Assembly (NCBI GenBank): GCA_046727435.1
Contig: JBKPCR010000023.1
Span: 1 to 11,782 of the forward strand
DNA length: 11,782 bases
Reading direction: 5' to 3'
Source of the DNA: CAVPRW01 sp046727435 [NCBI: bacterium]
Lineage (GTDB): Bacteria > Tectomicrobia > Entotheonellia > J063
The notes under the pieces were generated by a model that ran no database searches, was not told the origin of the DNA, and saw only the letters and a list, made by a program, of their open reading frames with translations. A program made the position numbers and the translations under genes. This document shows positions 1 to 6,045 of the stretch, in pieces (the stretch's first letter is position 1; each line of letters begins with the position of its first letter).

Positions 1-126
1 CCGCTTGCGGTCGCCGCGCGACCGCGCCGCGGCGCGCCATGGTGGCAAGTCCGGGCGGCGCAGCAGGCCGAGAGGCCAGGCGATGAACAAGGGCGCTCTG
101 GCCGTTGACGAGCACCGCTCAGATGG
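1..126. other. Left-edge flank with no recognisable gene
   Basis: This very GC-rich stretch has short open frames on both strands, but none resembles a family I recognise. If the repeat pair to its right were a simple insertion into lspA, the missing lspA half should appear here on the minus strand. Its translations show no catalytic-Asp region of a signal peptidase. The DNA on this side therefore comes from elsewhere, which suggests a deletion or rearrangement rather than a clean insertion. Confidence 0.5.
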
Positions 127-304
127 CTTGACGCTGGTGGGGAATGAAGCCGACCGTGTGTGGTATCCAGCAGCTCGACGAGCCCCCATGGCCGCATAGC
201 GCGGAGGAGGAGGCCTTCAATGTGTCAGGGGCAAAGGATGAAAATCTACAGGGTTACGCCCATTCAACACAGTCGGCTTCATTCCCCACTGACGTAAACA
301 ATGT
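127..304. repeat. Inverted pair of IS-end-like repeats beside the lspA break
   Basis: An 18-bp sequence, GTGGGGAATGAAGCCGAC, lies at 137-154 and its exact reverse complement lies at 272-289, facing inward across 117 bases. Similarity continues outward in looser form: TTGACG at 128-133 corresponds to TTTACG read on the minus strand at 293-298. The right copy belongs to a motif of about 34 bp (271-304) that recurs at 5348-5381. Conserved blocks with diverged bases between them, in opposing orientation, look like the two ends of an insertion sequence that has lost its transposase, or like a small non-autonomous derivative. An IS21-type origin is my guess from the GTGGGGAAT core. No convincing target duplication is seen, and no intact transposase is present. 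Confidence 0.6.
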
Positions 305-525
305 TCTGACGCGGGTTGCATCCCCGGTGGAAGGTTGGCGAAGAGGCCGAAGGCCGCCCCCGGATTCTCGATGTGGGTCAGGTTGAAGAGCCCAGGGATC
401 ACCGGGATCACTACTTCTTGCGGGAGGTGGGCCTGGATGACCAGTTTCACCCATCGATCGACCCCGGCGATGCCCACGATCAGGGCGAGCGTTCCGAGAT
501 GGTACGGGAGGACGGTCGAGCTCAT
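217..525 (-). pseudogene. lspA: Truncated lipoprotein signal peptidase (lspA), 3' part replaced
   Basis: LspA is the inner-membrane aspartic peptidase that cuts signal peptides from prolipoproteins. Residues 1 to about 67 match the family: a first membrane segment, D23-R-W-V-K, and the conserved block GLFNLTHIENPGAAFGLFA (45-63). After about residue 67 (base 322) the sequence stops resembling LspA and reads through the IS-end-like repeat to a stop at 217. A complete enzyme is about 160 residues, and both catalytic aspartates lie in the missing half, so this copy should be inactive. The start ATG overlaps the ATPase stop as ATGA, which implies translational coupling. Metal-resistance operons do carry lspA next to P-type ATPases, for example pbrC in the lead operon, so the pairing looks original and the truncation later. 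Confidence 0.82.
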
Positions 526-2675
526 ACACGCCTAGGCGATGGTCTGCCGGCCGAGCCACCGCGGAATAGTCGAGAGGAGTTCAGCATGATGGCGATGTCG
601 GGCAAGCTCTGCGCGGCGGCAGCCCACACAGGCGGCAGCAGGCCAAGGGCCGCCAGCGCAATGCCGACGACATTGTAGAGCGCCGTAAAGCCCAGATTCT
701 GGCGGATGGTGCGGGCCGCCCGGCGGCCGATGCGGACGGCCTCGGGCACCAGGGTCCAGTCCTCGCGCATAAGCGCGACGTCCGCGGCTTCGATGGCCAC
801 GTCGGTGCCGGCTCCCCCCATCGCCACCCCGACATCGGCTTGCGCCAGCGCCGGGGCGTCATTGACCCCATCGCCGACCATCATCACCACGGCCCCTTCC
901 GCTTGGAGCGCCTTGACGGCGGCAATCTTGTCCTCGGGGAACAGCTCGGCACAATACTCCAGGCCTAATTCCCGGGCCGCGGCGGCCGCCACCCGCTCGT
1001 TATCTCCCGTCAGGAGCAGTATGCGGTGAACACCGAGGTGTTTGAGCTCGGACAGTGCCTCCTTCACACCGGGACGGAGCGTATCTCCGACGGCGACCAG
1101 GCCAGAAACGCCTTCGCTGTCGGCCACAAAAAAGACTGTCTTCCCCTGAGATTCAAGGGCTCGAGCCTGCGTCTCCTGGATGGCTTCGAGGGCGAGCCCG
1201 CGCTCAGCAAGGAGACTGCGGTTGCCGACGGCCCAGAGATGGCCGTCGAGGGCGCCGAGGACACCCCGACCGGGGAGCGGCGTAAACGCTTCTGGTTCGG
1301 CCAGCGCAATGTCGCGCGCGGCCGCGGCACGGAGAATGGCCTTCGCTAAGGGATGTTCGCTCCGCGATTCAACCCCGGCGACGACCCGGAGGAGGTCTCC
1401 CTCGGCAAGTCCGTTCAAGGCCACCACGTCGGTGACCTGCGGTGCTCCGAACGTGAGTGTGCCGGTCTTGTCCATGACGACGGTATCGACTCGCGCGAGT
1501 TGCTCGAGGCCACTTCCTCCCTTGACGAGGAGCCCTCGCCGCGCCGCGTTGCCCACACTGGCGAGGACCACGACGGGAGTCGCGAGCGCGATGGCACACG
1601 CACAGGCGACGACCAGCACAGCGACGGCGTTCACTACATGGCCGGTCAGGAAGTAGGTGGCAAGGGCAAGCAGCAAAACGCCTGGCAGGTAGTAGGCCGT
1701 GAACCGGTCGGCGAAGCGCTGGACCGGGGCTTTGTGCGCCTCCGTCTCCTCGACCAGGCGCACAATACGGGCGAAGGTGGTGTCGCTTCCGACCTTCGTG
1801 GCCTGCACCTTGAGAAAGCCCGCCTGTGCCACGGTGGCGGCGAACACAGAATCGCCGGGAGCCTTGTCCACTGGCACGCTCTCCCCAGTAATGGCCGCCT
1901 GATCCACCGGGGCCTGTCCCTCGACCACCCGCCCGTCCACCGGGATGCGTTCCCCGGACCGCACCACCACGACATCGTCCACACGGACCTCTGCGACCGG
2001 CACTTCACGCTCGCGGCCATCGCGCAGCACGTGGGCGGTGGCGGGTTGGAGGGCGGTCAGTCGCTTAAGTGCCTGGCGGCTGCGCTCCGTAGTCAGGTCC
2101 TCGATCCAGTCGGCAAAGCGCATGAAAAAGACGATCAGCGCCGCCGTCGTCCACTGGCCGATGGCGATGGAGGCGATGACCCCGGCCGTCATCAGCGTGT
2201 GGCTGGTGACCCGGCCACGCCGTGCGGCCCGCAGCACCCCATAGAAGACGCGCCAGCCCCCGAGCAGAATGGCCAGGGCCGGGAGCCACCAGGGCAGGCG
2301 CTCCAGGGCGGCGTCAAAGAGGCCAAGCCGCTCTCCCAGGGCGGCGATCACGACCACCACGGCGACCATGCCGAGGGCCCCCCAGCCGATGATCTGGCCC
2401 ACGTCCCGCCGCCCGGCCTCGAGCGGTTCGGCAGCGGCCACCTCGCGCACCGTGTAGCCGGCCTCGCCAATGGCGGCTTTGATCTGGCCGAGTGTGACCT
2501 GCGCTGGATCAAAGCTCACTGTCGCCCGCTCGGCCGCCACAAGCACCTGCACGTCGCGGACGCCTGGCAATGCACGTACCGCCCGCTCGATGTGAGCCGC
2601 ACACTCGGCGCAGTCCATCCCCCCCACCGGCAGGTCGAGGCTGGTGAGCTTTTGAGGTGTGGTTGTGGTGATCAT
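522..2675 (-). CDS. P1B-type heavy-metal translocating ATPase with a CAC membrane motif
   Basis: This 717-residue inner-membrane pump would use ATP to export a soft or transition metal ion. In order it shows one N-terminal HMA domain with G19-M-D-C-A-E-C25, membrane pairs from about 96, the actuator loop TGES (263-266), the transmembrane metal site at 358-360, the phosphorylated D402 in DKTGT, the HP pair 441-442, the hinge GDGVND (601-606), and a last membrane pair ending QSLPDIAIMLNSSRL. Length is normal. The membrane site reads Cys-Ala-Cys instead of Cys-Pro-Cys; codon 359 is GCG, one base from the proline codon CCG. The last helices mix Cu-type (Y667-N668) and Zn/Cd-like (D693) features, so the substrate is uncertain. 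The ATG has AAGGA eight bases upstream. It follows arsR by 103 bases and is coupled to lspA, so induction by the regulator is likely. Confidence 0.93.
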   Translation of the reverse strand: MITTTTPQKLTSLDLPVGGMDCAECAAHIERAVRALPGVRDVQVLVAAERATVSFDPAQVTLGQIKAAIGEAGYTVREVAAAEPLEAGRRDVGQIIGWGALGMVAVVVVIAALGERLGLFDAALERLPWWLPALAILLGGWRVFYGVLRAARRGRVTSHTLMTAGVIASIAIGQWTTAALIVFFMRFADWIEDLTTERSRQALKRLTALQPATAHVLRDGREREVPVAEVRVDDVVVVRSGERIPVDGRVVEGQAPVDQAAITGESVPVDKAPGDSVFAATVAQAGFLKVQATKVGSDTTFARIVRLVEETEAHKAPVQRFADRFTAYYLPGVLLLALATYFLTGHVVNAVAVLVVACACAIALATPVVVLASVGNAARRGLLVKGGSGLEQLARVDTVVMDKTGTLTFGAPQVTDVVALNGLAEGDLLRVVAGVESRSEHPLAKAILRAAAARDIALAEPEAFTPLPGRGVLGALDGHLWAVGNRSLLAERGLALEAIQETQARALESQGKTVFFVADSEGVSGLVAVGDTLRPGVKEALSELKHLGVHRILLLTGDNERVAAAAARELGLEYCAELFPEDKIAAVKALQAEGAVVMMVGDGVNDAPALAQADVGVAMGGAGTDVAIEAADVALMREDWTLVPEAVRIGRRAARTIRQNLGFTALYNVVGIALAALGLLPPVWAAAAQSLPDIAIMLNSSRLFRGGSAGRPSPRRV

Positions 2676-2778
2676 CGTCGCATTCCTTCAGCTGAGTGTT
2701 GCGTTGCAGCGGAGCAGGGATTGCCACCACGGGGCGCGCTACCCTTAAATGCCGCTTCCGCACGCCCTCCTAGCCATG

Positions 2779-3183
2779 CTATTGCCGGCCATGGCGTCTC
2801 CCGTCGATGAGATAACGTTTCTGGATGCCCACGCGGCAGCGACCCCCATCGCGCAGTCGCATCCGCTCTTGAAACCGGGCCTGATCCGCCGCCACCGTAT
2901 CATCTATGGCTGGCAGTTGCGCCACCGCCTGGCAGAGGGCCCGGACAAACGCATCTTGCGGTTCAGCGACGCGGTAGTAGACCCAGCGCCCGTCTTTCTC
3001 CGCTTCAAGCAGGCCGGCCGCTTCGAGGACCTGCAGATGGCGCGAGATGTTGTACTGACGTTCATCGAGGGCGTCGACCAACTCGCAGACACACGTGGCC
3101 GTCTGGTTGGCGAGGAGCAATCGGATGATGCGGAGCCGGGTCTCATCGGAGAGTGCCTTCAGCCCTTCGACGTATCGCTTCAT
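2779..3183 (-). CDS. ArsR/SmtB-family metal-sensing repressor
   Basis: The gene encodes a 134-residue winged-helix repressor that should release its operator on binding metal. ALSDETRLRIIRLLL (10-24) opens the DNA-binding fold, and the recognition region is QYNISRHLQVLEAAGLL (43-59). C31-V-C33 at the start of helix alpha-3 is the thiolate site found in ArsR (arsenite) and CadC (Cd/Pb). C116 in the tail may be a third ligand, and C84 is also present. The chosen ATG has GGAGG five bases upstream (3189-3193). A further start at 3267 would overlap the probable -10 box, so it was rejected. It is transcribed ahead of the ATPase and diverges from the short CDF gene, with the candidate operator between them. 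Specificity (Cd/Pb/Zn or As) cannot be settled, though the efflux neighbours favour a divalent soft metal. Confidence 0.9.
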   Translation of the reverse strand: MKRYVEGLKALSDETRLRIIRLLLANQTATCVCELVDALDERQYNISRHLQVLEAAGLLEAEKDGRWVYYRVAEPQDAFVRALCQAVAQLPAIDDTVAADQARFQERMRLRDGGRCRVGIQKRYLIDGRRHGRQ

Positions 3184-3187
3184 GTGT

Positions 3188-3193
3188 CCCTCC
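3188..3193 (-). promoter_or_regulatory. Ribosome binding site that fixes the arsR start
   Basis: On the minus strand this reads GGAGGG, with the GGAGG core five bases before the ATG at 3183. It selects this start over the in-frame ATG 28 codons upstream. Confidence 0.75.
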
Positions 3194-3260
3194 AGGTGGT
3201 CCTCAGAGGATGGCCGAGCATGCCAAGATGACCGGGGTAAGGTGGTAGGGCGCGGCTCTT

Positions 3261-3303
3261 TTGACATATAATAGCATATATGCGCGAGTATACAACTATT
3301 ATT
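3261..3303. promoter_or_regulatory. Divergent promoter/operator between arsR and the short CDF gene
   Basis: This AT-rich island stands in GC-rich DNA. On the minus strand a -35 TTGTAT (3290-3295) and a -10 TATTAT (3268-3273), separated by 16 bases, give a plausible arsR promoter. ATAATAG at 3268-3274 is exactly mirrored by CTATTAT at 3296-3302, and the perfect 10-bp palindrome GCATATATGC sits at 3274-3283, inside the promoter spacer. ArsR-family repressors usually bind 12-2-12-like AT-rich inverted repeats over their own promoter, and this site fits. On the plus strand TTGACA (3261-3266) is a consensus -35, but no good -10 follows at normal spacing, so the transporter promoter is less certain. 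Repression of both directions by one operator is inferred. Confidence 0.65.
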
Positions 3304-3382
3304 CTACTAGCCCCTTGCGCGTGGCTGAACTCTCTCCGTCATGAAGGGCGAAGGGATGATCATGTTCCTGTCAACTTCGATG

Positions 3383-3389
3383 GGAGGAG
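3383..3389 (+). promoter_or_regulatory. Ribosome binding site that fixes the short CDF start
   Basis: GGAGGAG lies eight bases before the ATG at 3398. The three earlier in-frame ATGs (3341, 3356, 3362) have no comparable site. Confidence 0.65.
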
Positions 3390-3397
3390 CAGGGGCG

Positions 3398-4063
3398 ATG
3401 ATCCCGCAACGAGATGAACCATCTCTGCAGCGACGTGGGCGGTATCTAGCCGCCTTTATTGTTATTTGGGACGTCCTTGAAGGGATCATAGCGGTGACGG
3501 CAGGACTGCTGGCTGGCTCCCCTGCGCTGGTAGGATTTGGGATCGATTCGGGGATTGAGGTTTTTGCGGCGCCTGTAACGGCGTGGCAATTGCGCAGTGG
3601 TGGGCAAGCACGTTATATAACCGCTTTGCACCTGATTGCCCTCAGCTTCTTTGCTCTCGCAATCTACGTCACCTTCAAATCCATTAATGACTTGGTCTCC
3701 CAGCAAAAAGTGGAAACATCGATCCTAGGAATTGTGCTCAACGTCGTGGCCGTGGCGGTCATGGTTCCTGTTGTGGTAGCACAGCGAAGTGCCGGGAAGG
3801 CCCTCAGCAATCAGGTGCTGATTGCCCAATCCCAGGAAACATGGCTGTCGAACTATCTCTCCATCAGTTTACTCGTCGGTTTGGGGGCCTATGCGCTGTT
3901 CGGAAGGTGGTGGGCTGATCCGATTGTCGCCTTGCTCATCGCCGGAGTCGCTGTGTACTCGGGCGTAGAGTCCCGGCGAGAGGCAGGTGAGCGACACGGC
4001 TCCCCCAACGACCACTGTAGGGCCCGTCGCAGACGGTGCGAAGGGGGTGACATATTCCTATGA
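3398..4063 (+). CDS. Short CDF-like cation transporter (membrane domain only)
   Basis: This 221-residue protein is almost entirely membrane-spanning and resembles the short 'cation transporter' branch of the cation diffusion facilitator superfamily, which lacks the usual cytoplasmic C-terminal domain. Supporting blocks are LVGFGIDSGIEV (44-55), with D50 at the metal position, and ALFGRWWADPIVALLIAG (166-183). Where relatives of this branch, as I recall them, have an acidic Ala-Asp-Ala-Lys-Glu/Gln-Thr stretch, it reads AQSQETW (143-149), so one expected metal ligand is Gln and transport may be altered or lost. The tail is basic with two cysteines. Base composition is visibly lower in GC (52-58% in sampled lines) than its neighbours, which suggests a separate origin. 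It diverges from arsR and shares the candidate operator. Substrate is unknown. Confidence 0.8.
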   Translation: MIPQRDEPSLQRRGRYLAAFIVIWDVLEGIIAVTAGLLAGSPALVGFGIDSGIEVFAAPVTAWQLRSGGQARYITALHLIALSFFALAIYVTFKSINDLVSQQKVETSILGIVLNVVAVAVMVPVVVAQRSAGKALSNQVLIAQSQETWLSNYLSISLLVGLGAYALFGRWWADPIVALLIAGVAVYSGVESRREAGERHGSPNDHCRARRRRCEGGDIFL

Positions 4064-4115
4064 TAATCTATATGCCCAAGCTTGGGTGGTGGCGAAGGCG
4101 AGATGACCTTTGGAT

Positions 4116-4138
4116 GAGGCGGATTCAGAGCACGCCTC
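4116..4138. terminator. Weak candidate hairpin between convergent transporter genes
   Basis: GAGGCG (4116-4121) pairs exactly with CGCCTC (4133-4138) around an 11-base loop, in the 120-base gap where the short CDF gene and czcD converge. On the plus strand the nearest T run (4161-4165) is more than 20 bases away, and there is none on the minus side. It is at best a poor intrinsic terminator. Confidence 0.2.
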
Positions 4139-4183
4139 CTGGGTGTGACGCCATCTAGTCCCTTTTTCTCCCGTGGCTTATGC

Positions 4184-5155
4184 TCATGGGATGCCTGATG
4201 ACGGTGGAGCGCTCGCGTCATGGTCATCTACTAAAGAGGCTTTGGCCATCTGGCTCGTGAGCTGGACGAGGGTTTCTTCCTCGAGTTGGATCGTGGTGTG
4301 CTCGATCCCGAAGCGCTCATGGAGCAGCTGATGGAGCGCGCCGAGAATCTCGCGGCCTGCACTTAGGGTATTAACCACCACATGGCTGCTCATTGCTTCC
4401 CTCCCAGACGTGAGCGTCCACACGTGAAGGTCGTGCACAGCGGCCACCCCGCGAATGGTGCTCATAGCGGCTTGGATCTCCTGGATGTCGAGATGAGGCG
4501 GCACACCTTCCATGAGGATGTGGATGGCCTGTCGGATCAAGCGCCAGGTCCGGGGCAGGATCCAGAGCCCGACCGCAGCCCCGATGAGGGGATCGGCGAG
4601 AACAATCCCGGTGGTCTGGATCACGAGCGCCGCGACGATGACGCCCACCGAGCCGATGGCATCACTGAGGAGCTCGAGGTAGGCGCCGCGCAGGTTCATG
4701 CTCTCCGAGGCCCCCCGACGCAGCAAGACCATGCCGAGGAGATTCACCGCGAGGCCGATGAGGGCGATCACGAGCATCGGGCCGCTGAGGACCTGAGGGG
4801 GTGCCCACACCCGCTCGATGGCCTCATACAGGATGTAGCCAGCGACGAGAAACAGCGCGACACCGTTTGCGAGGGCGGCGAGAATCTCAGTGCGGAGGTA
4901 GCCGTACGTATTGGCCGGGGTGGGGGGCCTTTGTGCAAAATAGATCGCGAGGAGACTGAGGCTCAGGCCGCCGACATCGGTGAGCATGTGGCCGACGTCG
5001 GCCAGGAGCGCCAAGCTCCCGGTCCAGAGCGCTCCCACGACTTCCACCACCAGGAAGCCCCCGGTCAGGGTGAGCGCCCCGACAAGCGGCGCTTTATGCC
5101 TGCCGGCTGCAGTCGTCGTGTGTGAAAGCTCAGAGCGGTGGTCATGTGCATCCAT
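4184..5155 (-). CDS. czcD: CzcD/ZitB-type cation diffusion facilitator
   Basis: The product is a 323-residue inner-membrane antiporter expected to export Zn2+, Cd2+ or Co2+ from the cytoplasm in exchange for protons. It has a His-containing cytoplasmic N-terminus, six membrane helices from about residue 23 to 200, and a C-terminal CDF regulatory domain. The helix-2 metal motif is intact: H56-MLT-D60. In helix 5 the motif reads E161-LLS-D165, where ZitB-type proteins have His at the first position; I believe Glu occurs in some relatives. HDLHVWTL (241-248) is typical of the C-terminal domain. The chosen ATG has GAGGGGG nine bases upstream. The open frame continues 47 codons further, to a GTG at 5296 inside a MITE-like element, but that extension is not homologous. 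The gene converges with the short CDF gene. No clear promoter was seen. Confidence 0.92.
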   Translation of the reverse strand: MDAHDHRSELSHTTTAAGRHKAPLVGALTLTGGFLVVEVVGALWTGSLALLADVGHMLTDVGGLSLSLLAIYFAQRPPTPANTYGYLRTEILAALANGVALFLVAGYILYEAIERVWAPPQVLSGPMLVIALIGLAVNLLGMVLLRRGASESMNLRGAYLELLSDAIGSVGVIVAALVIQTTGIVLADPLIGAAVGLWILPRTWRLIRQAIHILMEGVPPHLDIQEIQAAMSTIRGVAAVHDLHVWTLTSGREAMSSHVVVNTLSAGREILGALHQLLHERFGIEHTTIQLEEETLVQLTSQMAKASLVDDHDASAPPSSGIP

Positions 5156-5203
5156 CAAAGCATTCCCCCTCACAGTGTTCACCGCGCAAGCCAGGCCAAC
5201 ACA

Positions 5204-5344
5204 GACTCTGTTGGTTAAGTCGTAGAGGCCAATTTTCACCGCCATAGAAGTGAGTTTTTCCAGGGAATAGCTGCGATCTCTCTGGCCTTTAAACACGTAT
5301 GCAAGACTGCTGTTACGCGCGTTTTTGACTTAACCAACAGAGTC
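5204..5344. mobile_element. 141-bp MITE-like element with 18-bp inverted repeats and 6-bp target duplication
   Basis: GACTCTGTTGGTTAAGTC at 5204-5221 is the exact reverse complement of 5327-5344. The hexamer AACACA lies directly outside both ends (5198-5203 and 5345-5350), as a target-site duplication should. The interior is less GC-rich than the flanking genes and, read on the minus strand, holds an open frame that begins with GTG at 5296 and continues through the far repeat into czcD's upstream region. The interior might be a remnant of a parent transposase, but I do not recognise the peptide. Size, perfect terminal repeats and flanking duplication meet the definition of a miniature inverted-repeat transposable element. 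It sits 48 bases upstream of the czcD start, so it now forms that gene's 5' region. The parent family is unidentified. Confidence 0.8.
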
Positions 5345-5347
5345 AAC

Positions 5348-5381
5348 ACATCGTTTACGCCAGTGGGGAATTGAGCCAACT
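5348..5381 (+). repeat. Third copy of the GTGGGGAAT-type IS-end repeat, ending at the lipocalin stop
   Basis: This 34-base segment aligns without gaps to the minus-strand reading of 271-304. Blocks GTTTACG, CAGTGGGGAAT and AGCC are shared, and 29 of 34 positions agree by my count. Its left side overlaps the three right-hand bases of the AACACA duplication of the MITE, so the MITE may have inserted into or next to this older repeat. Its right end touches the stop codon of the lipocalin-like gene. No matching opposite end is visible nearby, so it is a solitary end. Confidence 0.55.
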
Positions 5382-5947
5382 CACGAGCAGAGCCCTCGGG
5401 GGGTCACGCACGAGGACTCTCTCGCCTCCCCCTCCTCGATCTTTTCCCACACATCCACCCGGCCGTCGAGGGTCGCGGTCAGCTTATTCCCTTCGAAGAC
5501 GAATGTCAGGGAATCAAACGGGGCCTTGAACCGGATACGCCCGCTGGCCACCGTGACGGGGGCGCCCTTGGTCTGCGCGGGGAAGCCGTAGACGGGTTCC
5601 TTGCCACCGATCTGGTCGGCGCGGACACTGTAGAGCAGGGTCTCGATGTACTCCGTGGCCGTCAGCACGTAGGTGGACACGAGGGAGAACGAATGGCGTT
5701 TGCCCGCCGCATCCTTCAGCAGAATGTTAAAGTTGCAGTGGGTCTTCGTATACGTGAAGAGCCCTATGATCTCGGGTGGCCTGAGCCTCGTGCCATTCGG
5801 CAGCTGCCGCGAGACGAGCTTATAAGTCCCTTCGATGCTGGGGGCCGATGACGCCTGCGGTTTGGTCAGTTCGCCGGTGAAACTGAGGGCGCTGAGCGTC
5901 AGGACTAGGAGTATGGGTACGGCCATGCGAACCAGGATGGCGTGCAT
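5381..5947 (-). CDS. Exported lipocalin-like domain protein
   Basis: This 188-residue protein begins with a signal peptide (basic R7, hydrophobic stretch about 8-22), so it should act in the periplasm. No lipobox is seen. The body resembles the bacterial lipocalin-like domain: GTYKLVSRQLPNGTRLRPPE (40-59), GLFTYTKTHCNFN (62-74), VSTYVLTATEY (90-100), and a closing strand run RIRFKAPFDSLTFVFEGNKLTATLDGRVDVWEK. The family's ligand and function are unknown to me. The chosen ATG (5945-5947) has AAGGGG six bases upstream; 15 codons of in-frame extension were not used. The C-terminal CVTPRGLCS abuts an IS-end-like repeat, so the native tail could have been changed. It lies 98 bases after the TPR gene and is co-oriented with the czc genes, so co-transcription is possible. 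Confidence 0.75.
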   Translation of the reverse strand: MHAILVRMAVPILLVLTLSALSFTGELTKPQASSAPSIEGTYKLVSRQLPNGTRLRPPEIIGLFTYTKTHCNFNILLKDAAGKRHSFSLVSTYVLTATEYIETLLYSVRADQIGGKEPVYGFPAQTKGAPVTVASGRIRFKAPFDSLTFVFEGNKLTATLDGRVDVWEKIEEGEARESSCVTPRGLCS

Positions 5948-6045
5948 GTGGATCCCCTTTCTATAGGTGTGATCCATAGGGGAGAGGTACACCGGCGCGA
6001 CTGTGGGTAAGTGGGGTCAAGAAGTCAGTAGCGGGCGAGTCGGCT

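Noticed and set aside
5-199. Small plus-strand open frame at the left edge.
   Set aside because: It runs through one arm of the inverted repeat, has no good ribosome site and matches nothing I recognise.
1353-2810. A 485-codon open frame on the plus strand opposite the ATPase.
   Set aside because: It mirrors the GC-rich ATPase codons and is full of His, Gly and Asp with no recognisable domain. The minus-strand ATPase has every family motif.
3184-3267. Upstream arsR start adding 28 residues (MSKEPRP...).
   Set aside because: It overlaps the likely -10 box, has no ribosome site and adds no family-like sequence. The ATG at 3183 has a strong GGAGG.
4075-4086. Perfect 12-bp palindrome CCCAAGCTTGGG between the two CDF genes.
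   Set aside because: It has no loop for a stable hairpin, no T run and no promoter around it, and single palindromes of this size arise by chance.
5156-5173. A GTGAGGGGGAAT sequence before czcD as a fourth copy of the GTGGGGAAT repeat.
   Set aside because: Only the short purine-rich core matches; the flanking conserved blocks are absent. It is better explained as the czcD ribosome binding site.
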